From: Niveibacterium sp. SC-1
GTDB lineage: Bacteria > Pseudomonadota > Gammaproteobacteria > Burkholderiales > Rhodocyclaceae
DNA length: 64,000 bases
NCBI RefSeq assembly: GCF_038235435.1
Contig: NZ_CP151275.1
Coordinates: 4,588,001 to 4,652,000 of the forward strand
Direction: 5' to 3'
Under the pieces are notes generated by a model. The model was not told where the DNA came from and made no database searches. It worked only from the letters and a program-made list of their open reading frames with translations. Every line of letters begins with the position of its first letter. The first letter of the stretch is position 1. Positions 1 through 8,351 of this stretch are shown piece by piece. Position numbers and translations under genes: made by a program.

Positions 1-210
1 CAAGGATCGTGCGGCCTGTGTCGCCGAGGCGATCGCGGCGCGGTTCTGGGAGGTCGCGGTGGGCAAGTGCGGCGCGATCGGGTGGCTGAAGAAGGTGTAG
101 AAGATGTCCGATTCAATATGCGTGCCGCGTTCGAACGAAGCCGCCAGCAGCTTGGCCACCGTGGTCTTCCCGCTGCCTAGCGAGCCGGACAGGATGATGA
201 GTTTCGGCAT
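1..210 (-). CDS. P-loop nucleotide-binding protein, AAA/kinase-like (3' part outside window)
   Basis: The first 70 codons of a minus-strand gene are present and the reading frame is open to the window edge. The start is the ATG at 210-208. The protein opens with a beta strand followed by a Walker A loop, GSLGSGKTT (about residues 9-17), and then an Asp in a HIESD context, as in small P-loop kinases and single-domain AAA ATP-binding proteins that take ATP and phosphorylate small molecules. The substrate cannot be told because the lid and specificity regions lie outside the window. It lies 63 bp downstream of the SRPBCC gene on the same strand and may be cotranscribed with it. Confidence 0.6.
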   Translation of the reverse strand, partial: MPKLIILSGSLGSGKTTVAKLLAASFERGTHIESDIFYTFFSHPIAPHLPTATSQNRAAIASATQAARSL

Positions 211-273
211 GAACGTTTCAGGAAAGTCCGGAAGCTCAGGAACGGCGGGGCTAGCTGGAGCGCGAGGGCCCGG

Positions 274-699
274 TCACGCGCCCGTCGCGAGCTCCCGCGC
301 CAGGCGGTCAAGGTTCTGCTCGTTGGCCGGCTCGACGATGTGGCGGATGCCCTCTGCCACCCTTGGATCCGCAAAGTCCTGCTTCCACGAAAGCAGCGTG
401 CCCTCCCTGCTCGCGGCCAGCCCGATACTCAGCACGAAATGCGGCTGCGACACATGGCGGATGCGCACCAGGGCGTCCGCCACGATCTCCTCGAACACCG
501 ACTCATTGGGATAGTCCGTACCGTCGGGCCCGTGCATCACGAACACCCAGCGCCCGCCGGGCTGGAATTCGAAGACCTCGAAACTGTTCGTGAAGCCTTG
601 CGGTCCCCACCAGCGCGCCAACCGCGCCGGATCACGGATCGCCGCAAACACTTCCGCGGGGCTCTCCGCAAAGCGGCGAGCCGTGTGGATGATCGTCAT
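274..699 (-). CDS. SRPBCC / AHSA1-family protein
   Basis: A 141-residue protein when started at the internal ATG (699), MTIIHTARRF, where the START/Bet v1-like fold begins; the longer upstream reading adds low-complexity sequence that overlaps the cupin gene. The pattern of an N-terminal strand, a helix with SPAEVFAAIRDPARLARWWGP, then GGRWVFVMHGPDG and a long C-terminal helix is typical of the AHSA1 (activator of Hsp90 ATPase homologue 1-like) branch of SRPBCC hydrophobic-ligand-binding proteins. No specific ligand or pathway can be assigned. The cupin gene lies 47 bp upstream on the same strand. Confidence 0.75.
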   Translation of the reverse strand: MTIIHTARRFAESPAEVFAAIRDPARLARWWGPQGFTNSFEVFEFQPGGRWVFVMHGPDGTDYPNESVFEEIVADALVRIRHVSQPHFVLSIGLAASREGTLLSWKQDFADPRVAEGIRHIVEPANEQNLDRLARELATGA

Positions 700-746
700 A
701 TCGGCCTCGATCAGAAAGCCCGTTCTGGCCCAGCGCCTGTGACCCG

Positions 747-1079
747 CTAGCCACCCTCGCCTGCAGCGGATTCCGGATGCAGATGCACCGCCAGCCAGAG
801 CGCACCATCGGAAACCTGCCTCACCGTATGCGGCACCCCGGCCGGCAGGAAAAGATAGTCCCCCGCCACCAGCGTCTTCGCTTGCCCCTGTACCTCCAGC
901 ACCGCACTCCCGCGCACGAGCAATACCCACTCATCCTGCGCCTGCACGAACTCCGTGGGAACCGTATCGGCGGAACTCAGGATGCGCTCCACTATCAGGT
1001 CGCGATGTTGCAGAAGGGTTTCGAATCGCTCGCCTTGGGTGGGTGGGTCGGAGGCTTCGAATAGGTTGCCAGGGTTCAT
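747..1079 (-). CDS. Cupin-domain protein
   Basis: A 110-residue single-domain protein with a conserved beta-barrel cupin pattern. Motif 1 is represented by the strand around QAQDEWVLLVRGSAVLEVQG and motif 2 by GDYLFLPAGVPHTVRQVS, which carries the PxGxxH segment (about residues 78-84). Cupins of this size bind a metal or a small ligand and often act as isomerases, oxygenases or sensors; the metal-ligand set of motif 1 looks incomplete here, so catalysis is uncertain. It lies just upstream of the SRPBCC gene and the two may be cotranscribed. Confidence 0.7.
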   Translation of the reverse strand: MNPGNLFEASDPPTQGERFETLLQHRDLIVERILSSADTVPTEFVQAQDEWVLLVRGSAVLEVQGQAKTLVAGDYLFLPAGVPHTVRQVSDGALWLAVHLHPESAAGEGG

Positions 1080-1347
1080 GGATGGCTCGGGATACAGTGC
1101 TGGTCAGCAATGCCGCCGGCAGAAACATCTTGCGAACGGATCGCAACACGCGATGGCGAAATGCAGGAGTGGCTTCCGATCGCGAAGGCAGAGCAAGTTT
1201 AGTTGGCAAATCAGGGCTTCTGCTACCGGGATGCCGCCCAACCCGTCAATCAACGGAACCTCGCAAGCCAGGCCATGCCGGATATCTCCGACGTCGGGCA
1301 GACTCGCAACACTCATCAGGAACCCGAAACTCAGGAGGGCGCGTCAG

Positions 1348-2085
1348 ATGAACGATGAAAAGCGAACGAGCTTCGAATATTCAGTTGGCGAACAACGCTA
1401 CGCAGGTGCGCTCTACAACGGGCCGACTGCCGCGCCTACCGCAGCAGTCGCGCTTCTGCCGGACTGGCGAGGCCAGAGCGCCCTTGCAGGTGATCATGCC
1501 AACTACCTGGTGGGGATTGGCTGCACCGTGGCGGTTGCCGACTTGTACGGTGATGGCTTCAATCCGGACAGTCCCGAGCAAGTCGGCCCGATGGTGAAGC
1601 GCCTGCTGGCTAACAGGGCTCATGGCGTTGAGGCGCTCGCCGCATGCGTGGCGCAACTTCGGCGCGAGGTCGCACCAGGAACACCCGTGATCTGCCTTGG
1701 GTATAGCGCGGGAGGAATGATCGCGCTGGACTACGCCCGCAGTGGCGCGAGCATCGCGGGTGTCGTTTTGTGTTCCGCGCTGCTGCAGACCGCTGCGCCA
1801 GGAATGGGAACCCGAATCAGCGCTCCGGTTTTGATCCTCCAAGGGACGCAGGACCAAGTCTCGCCGATGGAAACGATAAGTTCAGTTATCGCTGAAATGG
1901 ATGCAGCCGGGAATGACGTGCGTTTTGAGCTCTACAGCCAGACGCACCACGCCTTTGACAACCCGGAAGCCGGCAACGACCCCACCGCGCGTCTGGTCTA
2001 TTCGCCAAGTTCGGCCCGCCGCGCAAGACACGCGATCGCCAATTTCATCGCGGAGGCCGTCGGGCAGGCAAGAGATGTCAGATGA
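1348..2085 (+). CDS. Dienelactone hydrolase-like alpha/beta hydrolase with serine nucleophile
   Basis: A 245-residue alpha/beta hydrolase. The ATG at 1348 is chosen because AGGAGG lies just upstream (1333-1338). The nucleophile elbow is GYSAGG (residues 118-123) with Ser120, the acid is probably Asp169 in QGTQDQVSP, and the base His200 or His201 in YSQTHHAF. The family (dienelactone hydrolase, PF01738) normally carries Cys at the elbow; a Ser suggests an ester or lactone hydrolase outside the chlorocatechol pathway. No aromatic-degradation genes are nearby. The upstream 268 bp holds no recognisable gene. Substrate unknown. Confidence 0.75.
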   Translation: MNDEKRTSFEYSVGEQRYAGALYNGPTAAPTAAVALLPDWRGQSALAGDHANYLVGIGCTVAVADLYGDGFNPDSPEQVGPMVKRLLANRAHGVEALAACVAQLRREVAPGTPVICLGYSAGGMIALDYARSGASIAGVVLCSALLQTAAPGMGTRISAPVLILQGTQDQVSPMETISSVIAEMDAAGNDVRFELYSQTHHAFDNPEAGNDPTARLVYSPSSARRARHAIANFIAEAVGQARDVR

Positions 2086-2178
2086 CATCGTCTTGTCCGA
2101 CGATTTTTCCCATCGGACGCGCGCCTTGATACCTGAGTTCGAGCCACTGAACTCGACGCCAGGCGCCGAAGGACATCC

Positions 2179-2568
2179 ATGCACGGATCAACCACAGGCG
2201 GCGTGAAGCTCTTGCTGCGTGCCGAGGGGGCTTTCGTCCTTGTCGCAGCCGTCATCGCATACGCAAGATTCGGGCTCGGCTGGTCCGTATTCGCCTGGTC
2301 ATTTCTCGCACCGGATCTTGCATTCTTCGGGTATCTCGCAGGCGCCGGGGCGGGAGCCGTCACTTACAACGCCACTCACTCATATGTGGGGCCAGTTTCG
2401 CTTCTGGCCACAGGCGCCTTGTCAGGCGGGTCCGAGTTCGTGGCCGCCGGCCTCATTTGGTGCGCTCACATTGGCATGGATCGAGCACTTGGTTATGGAC
2501 TCAAGTACTCGGCCGGGTTTGGGTTTACGCATCTGGGTCGTATCGGGCGCACAAAATCCGACGCCTGA
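2179..2568 (+). CDS. DUF4260 family membrane protein
   Basis: A 129-residue hydrophobic protein with about four membrane segments. Signature stretches are FLAPDLAFFGYLAGAGAGAVTYNATHSYVGP in the middle and WCAHIGMDRALGYGLKYSAGFGFTHLGRIG at the C-terminus, both characteristic of the DUF4260 family. AAGGAC lies about seven bases upstream of the ATG. The family has no established function. It lies 93 bp downstream of the dienelactone-hydrolase-like gene on the same strand; cotranscription is possible. Confidence 0.8.
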   Translation: MHGSTTGGVKLLLRAEGAFVLVAAVIAYARFGLGWSVFAWSFLAPDLAFFGYLAGAGAGAVTYNATHSYVGPVSLLATGALSGGSEFVAAGLIWCAHIGMDRALGYGLKYSAGFGFTHLGRIGRTKSDA

Positions 2569-2668
2569 CAGGTCGATGCGCAAACCGCAGCAATCCGAAG
2601 AACCGCTGCATGGCGTTCTCACGGCAAAGCCGTGTTGATACGGCCGACGGTCCGACCGACTTCCGGCG

Positions 2669-2700
2669 CAATGCCCTTCGGTTATTGCGCCCTACGGAAA
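2669..2700. repeat. Solitary REP-like palindrome
   Basis: GGCGCAAT and ATTGCGCC form the arms of a hairpin ending in a GCGCCCTAC tail. The same element occurs at 25701-25731 and, in the opposite orientation, at 25629-25662, with different bases inside the loop (CCCTTCGG here, GCGCTGCGC there). It sits between two convergent genes, a usual location for REP elements. Confidence 0.7.
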
Positions 2701-2742
2701 CTGTGGCCTGAGCGCCGGTTGGCCACGCAAGTAATCGATGAC

Positions 2743-3150
2743 TCAGATCGCCTCCGGGTCTTCAATCCCCGCCCACTTGAGCGCATCCGCCCTTTCCCAA
2801 AAGGACTGGTAATGAATGATCTTGCCGTCGCGGAATACGAACCCGTCGGCGAATCGTCCGCCCGTCCATTCGGTCGCGTTCTTCAGGCGGACCCGGGCAT
2901 GGAGGTACACGACGACCTTGTCTCCATTCACGAAGAATCCCTCGGGATCGCAGCTGCCTTCGGCCCAGGTTCCGCGGCCTTTCGCGACGTTCGCCTGCAC
3001 TTCCGCGATGCCGCGATAGGTGCCGGCTGTCGCATGGCCCTCGGGCTCTATGCGCACGATCTGCGGATCGAAATCCTCGGTGATGGCCTGCAGGTCGTTG
3101 CGGTTGATGGCGGCGTAGAAGCGTTCGACAGCCTGGGTTTCGGCGCTCAT
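2743..3150 (-). CDS. SnoaL-like / NTF2-like protein
   Basis: A 135-residue single-domain protein. The N-terminal helix AVERFYAAINRNDLQAITEDFDPQIVRIEPEG and the later GTYRGIAEVQANVA, FFVNGDKVVVYLHARVR and GFVFRDGKIIHYQSFWERADALKWAG segments match the SnoaL/NTF2 cone fold with its buried ligand pocket. Members are small hydrolases, isomerases or ligand-binding proteins, and many have no known substrate. It stands alone, convergent with the DUF4260 gene and more than 150 bp from the racemase gene upstream. Confidence 0.75.
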   Translation of the reverse strand: MSAETQAVERFYAAINRNDLQAITEDFDPQIVRIEPEGHATAGTYRGIAEVQANVAKGRGTWAEGSCDPEGFFVNGDKVVVYLHARVRLKNATEWTGGRFADGFVFRDGKIIHYQSFWERADALKWAGIEDPEAI

Positions 3151-3306
3151 GGGTTTCCTCCGGCCTCCAGAGAATTCGTGCGCAGCAGCTGAAGTCTCGA
3201 CGCACGCTGAGGCCTTCTGATTCCGGGCGGTACTCGCGAGTTCCGGTTGTCGCGAACGGCGCGCTGACGAATCAGGGCGCCGCCGGCGTTTCCTTGGGCG
3301 CCGAGC

Positions 3307-4020
3307 TCAAGCCCGCAGGCGCGCGATCAACTCCGGCGCGATTGCGCGATAGGCAACGCCGTCCGGGCCAGGTGCGGCGGCGGGTGAGTGGGCTGCGGCG
3401 CAGGCGCGCAGACCGGCGCTGACGCTGTCGATCACCTTGAGGCCGCTGCGTGCGACGAGCTGGTCGCCGTAGCCGGCGAGCGCGGCGCCGCCGAGGATCA
3501 CACTTTCCGACTGGTCGGCCTGCCCGGCGGTGCGGCAGGTGTCGGCGAGGCGGACGAGTGCGGCTTCGGGATCGGCGGCAAGTTGCGGGCCGCTTTCGGT
3601 GAGCGTGTGCACTTCGACTAGCGGGAGTTCGAGGCCGGCAGCGAGGCGTTTCAACATGGGGCGCCAGCGCGCTCCCCCAGTGACGATGGAGAAGCGGCCT
3701 GCGCCAGCGGCTTCGCGCATCGCGGCTTCGGCGAGGCCGACGACGGGAACGGGGCAGAGCTCCTGCAAGGCGTGCAGGCCGGGGTCGCCGAAGCAACCGA
3801 TCAGCACCACGTCGGCGCCCTCCGGTTCGGCGGCCCAGGCATCCAACACAGCGTGGCCGGCGATGGCGTAGGCCGCTTCGCTGGCGATGTATTCGGCGCC
3901 AAAGCGCGCGGTGCGGGCGACCACATCCCATGCGGCGCCGAGCTGGCGGCGCGCGTGACCGGCGAGCACCGCGGTGACGGATTCGCTGGTGTTGGGGTTG
4001 AGGATCAGGAGGCGCGGCAT
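3307..4020 (-). CDS. Asp/Glu/hydantoin racemase family protein
   Basis: A 237-residue protein started at the ATG at 4020 (MPRLLILNPNTSESVT), with CCGGAG upstream. LILNPNTSESVT at the N-terminus, a first catalytic-Cys region VLIGCFGDPG and a second Cys region with SVILGGAAL are typical of the hydantoin/allantoin/Asp-Glu racemase family (PF01177), although in the second half the expected Cys is replaced by a Gly/Ala stretch. If the usual two-Cys racemase chemistry is required, activity is uncertain. It lies 160 bp downstream of the GntR gene on the same strand as the ABC importer, so the imported compound may be its substrate. Confidence 0.7.
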   Translation of the reverse strand: MPRLLILNPNTSESVTAVLAGHARRQLGAAWDVVARTARFGAEYIASEAAYAIAGHAVLDAWAAEPEGADVVLIGCFGDPGLHALQELCPVPVVGLAEAAMREAAGAGRFSIVTGGARWRPMLKRLAAGLELPLVEVHTLTESGPQLAADPEAALVRLADTCRTAGQADQSESVILGGAALAGYGDQLVARSGLKVIDSVSAGLRACAAAHSPAAAPGPDGVAYRAIAPELIARLRA

Positions 4021-4180
4021 GCTGGGCTCCGGTAAGGGCCTATGGATGGTCTGGATCGGCGGCCGCGATGACAAGCTCGCGGCCGTGCAGCGTAACCGCT
4101 GCCGCATGTGTTCGGGCGAGGATTCCGGATCGCCGCGTGCGCGCCTTGCGGGGCATGCGGCCCGGCTCTCCGGACTCTGC

Positions 4181-4921
4181 TCAGCGCGCCAGCAGCTGCG
4201 TCAGTGCTACACGCACCGGCGCGGCGGGGCGGAAATCCAGGTGCGCTTCGATATGGCCGAGGTGCTTGCGCATCAGGCGCTTGGCGAGCGTGGCGTCGCG
4301 CGCGGCGATGGCCTCGACCAGGCCGCGGTGCTCGTCGCCGCAGCCGCCCTGGTGTTCCCTGCGTTCGAAGGTCATGAGGATCAGCGAGGTGCGTGACACC
4401 AGTTCGCGCAGGATCTTCTCCAGCGTGCGGTTGCCCGCGCGCTCGGCGATCTGCAGATGGAATTCGCCGGAGAGCCGGATCGCGCTGCGGCGGTCGTGCC
4501 GTACGAGCGCGGCGTCCTCTTCCTCGATCACGCGGGTAAGCGCGCGCAGGTCGGCTTCGGTGGCGTGTGCGATGAAACCTTCGACGAGCGTCGGCTCGAT
4601 CAGCGCGCGCGCGGCGAAGACCTCGTGCGCTTCCTCTGCGGTGGGGCTGGCGATGGAGGCGCCGCGGTTGGGCGTAAGCACCACGATCTGCTCGCTCGCG
4701 AGCCGCGCGAGCACGGGGCGTATGCGGGTGCGCGAGACGCCGAAGGCTTCGCCCAGGCGCTCTTCCACGAGCTTGGTGCCCGGGGCGAGCCGGTGGTCGA
4801 GCACCGCTTCGAGAATGCGCTCGTAGATCTCGCCGTCGGTCACCGGCGCCAGGGCAGCCGGTCCCTCACTGAACAGTCCGTCGCCGGGCGGTCCTTCGCT
4901 GAACGGCGCAGCCGTGCTCAT
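4181..4921 (-). CDS. GntR-family transcriptional regulator, FCD (FadR) subfamily
   Basis: A 246-residue regulator. An N-terminal winged helix (about residues 27-95, with GTKLVEERLGEAFGVSRTRIRPVLARLASEQIV) is followed by an all-helical FCD ligand-binding domain whose metal-binding His residues are visible in EFHLQIAE and EHRGLVEAI. The first 26 residues are variable and contain the tetrapeptide SEGP twice. Its ATG overlaps the stop of the upstream permease gene in an ATGA arrangement (4921-4918), so it is translationally coupled to the importer it probably controls. The palindrome at 9446-9464 is a candidate operator. Confidence 0.85.
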   Translation of the reverse strand: MSTAAPFSEGPPGDGLFSEGPAALAPVTDGEIYERILEAVLDHRLAPGTKLVEERLGEAFGVSRTRIRPVLARLASEQIVVLTPNRGASIASPTAEEAHEVFAARALIEPTLVEGFIAHATEADLRALTRVIEEEDAALVRHDRRSAIRLSGEFHLQIAERAGNRTLEKILRELVSRTSLILMTFERREHQGGCGDEHRGLVEAIAARDATLAKRLMRKHLGHIEAHLDFRPAAPVRVALTQLLAR

Positions 4922-5808
4922 CGATGGGCGCCTCCGCGACGGCGACGCGCCAGCAATGCCATAAGGCCCAGGGTCACTCCCACGACGATGAAGGACACCA
5001 CGGTGGTAACCGTGCCCAGCGCGTAGATCACCGGCGTGGTCACCGTAGTGGTGAGGCCCTGCAACTCCAGCGGCAAGGTGTTGAGGTCGCCGATGGCCTG
5101 CGAGGAGCGCGCGATCTCGTCCCAGGAGAGCGTGAAGCCGAACATCGCCACGCCGACCACCGCCGGCCCGATCAAGGGCAGGACCACATGGCGGAAGCTC
5201 TGCCAGGGTGTGGCGCCCAGGTCGCGCGCGGCTTCCTCGTAAGCGGGGTTGAAGCGGTTGAAGACCGAGAACATCACCAAGAGGCCGAAGGGCAGCGTCC
5301 AGGTGAGCTGCGCCCCGAGTGCAGAGGAGTAGAGCCCCATCGTGGTGGTGAAGCTCTCCAGCGCGCCCTCCCAGCCCACCGCGGTGAAGAGGCTCTTGAG
5401 CCCGGTGTCGAGCAGGCGGAAGGAGAGGCCGATGCCGAGCGAGACGATGATGGACGGCATGATCAGGCTCGCCACCGTCACGAAGAAGAGCGCGCTGCCA
5501 AAGCGCAGCTTCTTGCGGAAGGCGAGGCTCGCGAGCAGCGAGAAGATCACCGTGAGCGCCGTCACCAGCGCACCGAGTCGCAGCGAGCGCCCGAAGGCGG
5601 CCCAGATGTCGACCACGCCCACGCCTTCCATCAGCTTGGCGAACCAGTGCAGGGACCAGCCGCGCATCGGGAACACCAGGCCGCCTTCCGGCCCCTGGAA
5701 GCTCAGCACGAAGATCGCGATCATCGGCCCGTAGAGGAAGAGCACGAAGGCGGCGAAGAAGAGCGCCAGCGCGTAGAAGCCAAAGCCGCGCGGTTCCCGG
5801 GTACGCAT
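4918..5808 (-). CDS. ABC transporter permease, PotC-type
   Basis: A 296-residue inner-membrane permease with about six membrane helices. The start is the ATG at 5808, overlapping the stop of the preceding permease by one base. The cytoplasmic coupling loop EEAARDLGATPWQSFRHVVLPL near residue 200 is the classical EAA motif of binding-protein-dependent importers. The domain layout is that of PotC in spermidine/putrescine-type systems (PF00528). It pairs with the permease at 5808-6764 and the ATPase at 8352-9347. Confidence 0.85.
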   Translation of the reverse strand: MRTREPRGFGFYALALFFAAFVLFLYGPMIAIFVLSFQGPEGGLVFPMRGWSLHWFAKLMEGVGVVDIWAAFGRSLRLGALVTALTVIFSLLASLAFRKKLRFGSALFFVTVASLIMPSIIVSLGIGLSFRLLDTGLKSLFTAVGWEGALESFTTTMGLYSSALGAQLTWTLPFGLLVMFSVFNRFNPAYEEAARDLGATPWQSFRHVVLPLIGPAVVGVAMFGFTLSWDEIARSSQAIGDLNTLPLELQGLTTTVTTPVIYALGTVTTVVSFIVVGVTLGLMALLARRRRGGAHR

Positions 5809-6764
5809 CAGAGCTCCTTGCGGATGTCGACCAGGCGGGTGAGCGCCCAGATGATCATGAGCACGACGGCGAGCAGGATCACCGCGTTTGCCGCGGCGAG
5901 CGGGAACTGCAGGTAGCTCGTCTGCACCTGGATGATCTTGCCCACCGAGGCGATCTGCTGGCCACCCATCACGCCGATGGTGACGAAGTCGCCCATCACG
6001 ATGGTGATGACGAAGATCGAGCCGATGATGATGCCGGTGCGCGAGAGCGGCACCACTACGTTCCACAGCGTCTGCCAGGGCGTGGCACCGGCATCGCGTG
6101 CGGCCTCGAGCAGGCTGCGGTCGATGCGCATCATCGAGTTGAAGATGGGCACGATCATGAAGAAGGTGAAGAGGTGAACGAAGGCCAGCACCACCGAGAA
6201 GGGCGAGAACAGCAGCCACTCCAGCGGCTGCTGGATGAAGCCGAGCTTGATCAGCCCCTCATTCACGAGGCCGTTGCGTCCGAGCAGCGGCACCCAGGAG
6301 ATCATGCGGATCACGTTCGAGGTCCAGAACGGGATCGTGCACAGCACGAAGAGGAGCGTCTGCACGCTGGTACTGCGCACATAGAAGGCGAGGAAGTAGG
6401 CGACGGTAAAACCGATCACCAGGGTGAAGAGCCAGGTGAGGAAGCAGAACTTGAAGGTCGACAGATACGTCTTGAGGGTGACGCAGAGCTCGCTCGTGTT
6501 GCTGCAGCCGTCGAAGACATTGATGTAGTTCTTCGGCGTGAAGGCGGGGATGAGTTCGTACTCGGTCGCGTCCCAGAAACTCACCGCGACGATCAGCGCC
6601 AACGGCACCAGGAAGAAGAGCAGGAAGACCAGGCTCATGGGCGTGGCCTGCAGCCACGCCGGCAGGCTCCAGGCGCCGTGAGTGGTGGGCGCGACCTCAC
6701 GCCGGGCACCGGGCGTGGCCTCACGCAGGGCGGGCGCTTCGGTGGCGATGCCGGGTGCTTGCAT
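5808..6764 (-). CDS. ABC transporter permease, PotB-type
   Basis: A 318-residue permease when started at the ATG at 6764, which has AAGGAAG just upstream; the frame stays open further upstream but adds a proline-rich, poorly conserved tail. The first 40 residues are cytoplasmic, followed by about six membrane helices. EAARDAGATPWQTLWNVVVPL near residue 230 is the EAA loop that docks on the ATPase. A large loop after the first helix contains two Cys residues (CSNTSELC) that could form a periplasmic disulphide. Family: PotB-like permease of a polyamine/opine-class importer. Confidence 0.85.
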   Translation of the reverse strand: MQAPGIATEAPALREATPGARREVAPTTHGAWSLPAWLQATPMSLVFLLFFLVPLALIVAVSFWDATEYELIPAFTPKNYINVFDGCSNTSELCVTLKTYLSTFKFCFLTWLFTLVIGFTVAYFLAFYVRSTSVQTLLFVLCTIPFWTSNVIRMISWVPLLGRNGLVNEGLIKLGFIQQPLEWLLFSPFSVVLAFVHLFTFFMIVPIFNSMMRIDRSLLEAARDAGATPWQTLWNVVVPLSRTGIIIGSIFVITIVMGDFVTIGVMGGQQIASVGKIIQVQTSYLQFPLAAANAVILLAVVLMIIWALTRLVDIRKEL

Positions 6765-6842
6765 GCAGGGACTTCCTTGTTCCGGTGCGGGCGCTGCGGG
6801 GTTGCGTCCGGCGGGCATCCAGGGATTGGGCATTTGCCGCAT

Positions 6843-6896
6843 GGCGCGCGACGGGAGCCGTCGTCGCGCGCCACACGCCCCCACCGTGGCGGGGGT
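6843..6896 (-). other. Intercistronic stem-loops between binding-protein and permease genes
   Basis: In the 168-bp gap after the binding-protein gene, GGCGCGCGA (6843-6851) pairs with TCGCGCGCC (6864-6872), and a second hairpin of C-rich and G-rich arms follows at about 6876-6895. No T-run follows, so these look like mRNA-stabilising or attenuating structures rather than a full terminator. Such structures commonly let the binding-protein message accumulate above the permease message. Confidence 0.5.
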
Positions 6897-6932
6897 TCAA
6901 CACGGGCTCAGACGTGGTTCAGGCGGTCACAC

Positions 6933-8252
6933 TCATGCCGCCACAAACTCGTTCCACTTGCGGACCATGTACTCGTTCTCGTCCATGACCGCGTTCCAGC
7001 AGGCGATGCCGCCCATGCGCTGCTCGTAGGAGCCGCCGTCGCGGACCTTGCCGGCCTTTTCGATCACGCTGCCGTCCGGGGCCTTGATGTCCTTCTCGGC
7101 AGGCTTGCCTTCCATCCAGTAGGCCCACTCGTACGGCTCCATCTTGGCCTTGGCGGTTTCGAGCACGGCCGAGTAGTAGCCCTGGCGGTTGAGGTAGGCG
7201 CCGGCCCAGCCGTCGAGGAACCAGTTGATGAATTCGTAGGCTGCATCGAGCTTGGCGCCCTGCAGCGTCGTGGGGATGCCGAAGCCCGAAGCCCAGGCGC
7301 GATAGCCTTCCTTGAGCGGCTGGAAGATGCAGGCGATGCCTTGCGAGCGCACCTTGGTCACCGCGGGCGACCACATCGACTGGATCACCACCTCGCCCGA
7401 GGCCATCAGGTTCACGCTCTCGTTGAAGTCCTTCCACAGGGCGCGGAACTGGCCGGACTTCTTGGCTTCGATCAGCGTCTTGATGGTGAGGTCGATCTCG
7501 GCCTTGGTCATGTTGCCCTTGTCCGGATACTTGTAGAGACCCAGGGCCTCTACCACCATCGCCGCGTCCATGATGCCGATGGACGGGATGTTGAGGATCG
7601 CCGCCTTGCCCTTGAAGTCCTTGTTGAGCAGCTCGGCCCAGGACTCGATCGGGCGCTTGATCAGGTCGGGGCGGATGCCCAGGGTGTCGGCGTTGTAGGT
7701 GGTCGGGATCAGCGTGATGAACTGGGTCGGATCCTTGGCGAAGACCTTGGATTTCTCGCCCTGCAGGAACATCACCTTCTTGGGCGCGGTGCCCTGGTCG
7801 CCCACCTTCTTGCCGGCGACTTCACCACGGGTGAAGAGCGGCGTGATCTTGTCGGCGTTCTTGATGCGCTTGGCATCGATGCCCTTGATGTTGCCGGTGG
7901 GGATGATCTTCCTGAGCGAGAAGTACTCGGTGTCGAGCAGGTCGAAGGAGTTGGGCGCGGTCACCGCACGCTTGGTCACTTCGTCGGTGGTCACCGGGAT
8001 GTACTGGATCTCGATGCCGGTATCGGCCTTGAATTTGTCGGCGATCGCCTTGTCCTGGTTCACCGCCGTGCCGAGGTAGCGCAGCACCACCTTTTCCTTC
8101 GCGTGCACCGCGGGGAACCAGGTGATCGCCGCGGCCGCGGCCGCACCCTTGAGCAGATTGCGGCGGGCGGCGCTCACGCCCTCCCCGCCCGCGTCCTTGT
8201 TCTCGGCCTGCACGTCCTGCCCTGCGTCCTGCGACTTATCCAGCTCAGCCAT
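6933..8252 (-). CDS. ABC transporter periplasmic substrate-binding protein with Tat signal (PotD-type)
   Basis: A 439-residue binding protein. A hydrophilic N-terminal stretch of about 28 residues precedes a twin-arginine motif RRNLLKG (residues 30-36), an Ala-rich hydrophobic core and a VHA cleavage site near residue 51, so export is probably by Tat. The mature part starts VVLRYLGTAVNQDKAIADKF and resembles PotD-like and Fe/opine-type solute-binding proteins (SBP_bac_8 class). It lies between the ATPase and the two permease genes, all on the minus strand. The ligand is unknown; the downstream racemase makes an amino acid, hydantoin or related nitrogen compound plausible. Confidence 0.8.
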   Translation of the reverse strand: MAELDKSQDAGQDVQAENKDAGGEGVSAARRNLLKGAAAAAAITWFPAVHAKEKVVLRYLGTAVNQDKAIADKFKADTGIEIQYIPVTTDEVTKRAVTAPNSFDLLDTEYFSLRKIIPTGNIKGIDAKRIKNADKITPLFTRGEVAGKKVGDQGTAPKKVMFLQGEKSKVFAKDPTQFITLIPTTYNADTLGIRPDLIKRPIESWAELLNKDFKGKAAILNIPSIGIMDAAMVVEALGLYKYPDKGNMTKAEIDLTIKTLIEAKKSGQFRALWKDFNESVNLMASGEVVIQSMWSPAVTKVRSQGIACIFQPLKEGYRAWASGFGIPTTLQGAKLDAAYEFINWFLDGWAGAYLNRQGYYSAVLETAKAKMEPYEWAYWMEGKPAEKDIKAPDGSVIEKAGKVRDGGSYEQRMGGIACWNAVMDENEYMVRKWNEFVAA

Positions 8253-8268
8253 TTCCCTCTCTCCCAGA

Positions 8269-8317
8269 TGAACGACGAATTTGAACGACGGACTTGAACG
8301 ACGATTTGAACCACCCT
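8269..8317. repeat. Imperfect tandem repeat, four units of 12-13 bp
   Basis: The unit TTGAACGACGAT or a close variant recurs four times head to tail in the 99-bp gap between the ATPase and binding-protein genes, with starts at about 8269, 8281, 8294 and 8306; the last unit is diverged. It looks like replication slippage; a regulatory role is not evident. Confidence 0.75.
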
Positions 8318-8351
8318 TGGCGGCAGCGCGCGAAGGCGATGCCGACGCGCT

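Noticed and set aside
1..100. Plus-strand frame ending in a stop at 98-100
   Set aside because: It is antisense to the P-loop gene, whose Walker A motif and start codon are clear on the minus strand.
1104..1316. Minus-strand open frame of 70 codons upstream of the dienelactone-hydrolase-like gene
   Set aside because: It is Cys-rich and without ribosome-binding site or family resemblance; an eroded gene cannot be excluded but is not supported.
6174..8297. Plus-strand open frame of 707 codons across the ABC importer genes
   Set aside because: It runs antisense to two well-supported genes, has Arg/Gly/His-rich composition typical of high-GC antisense frames and no recognisable domain.
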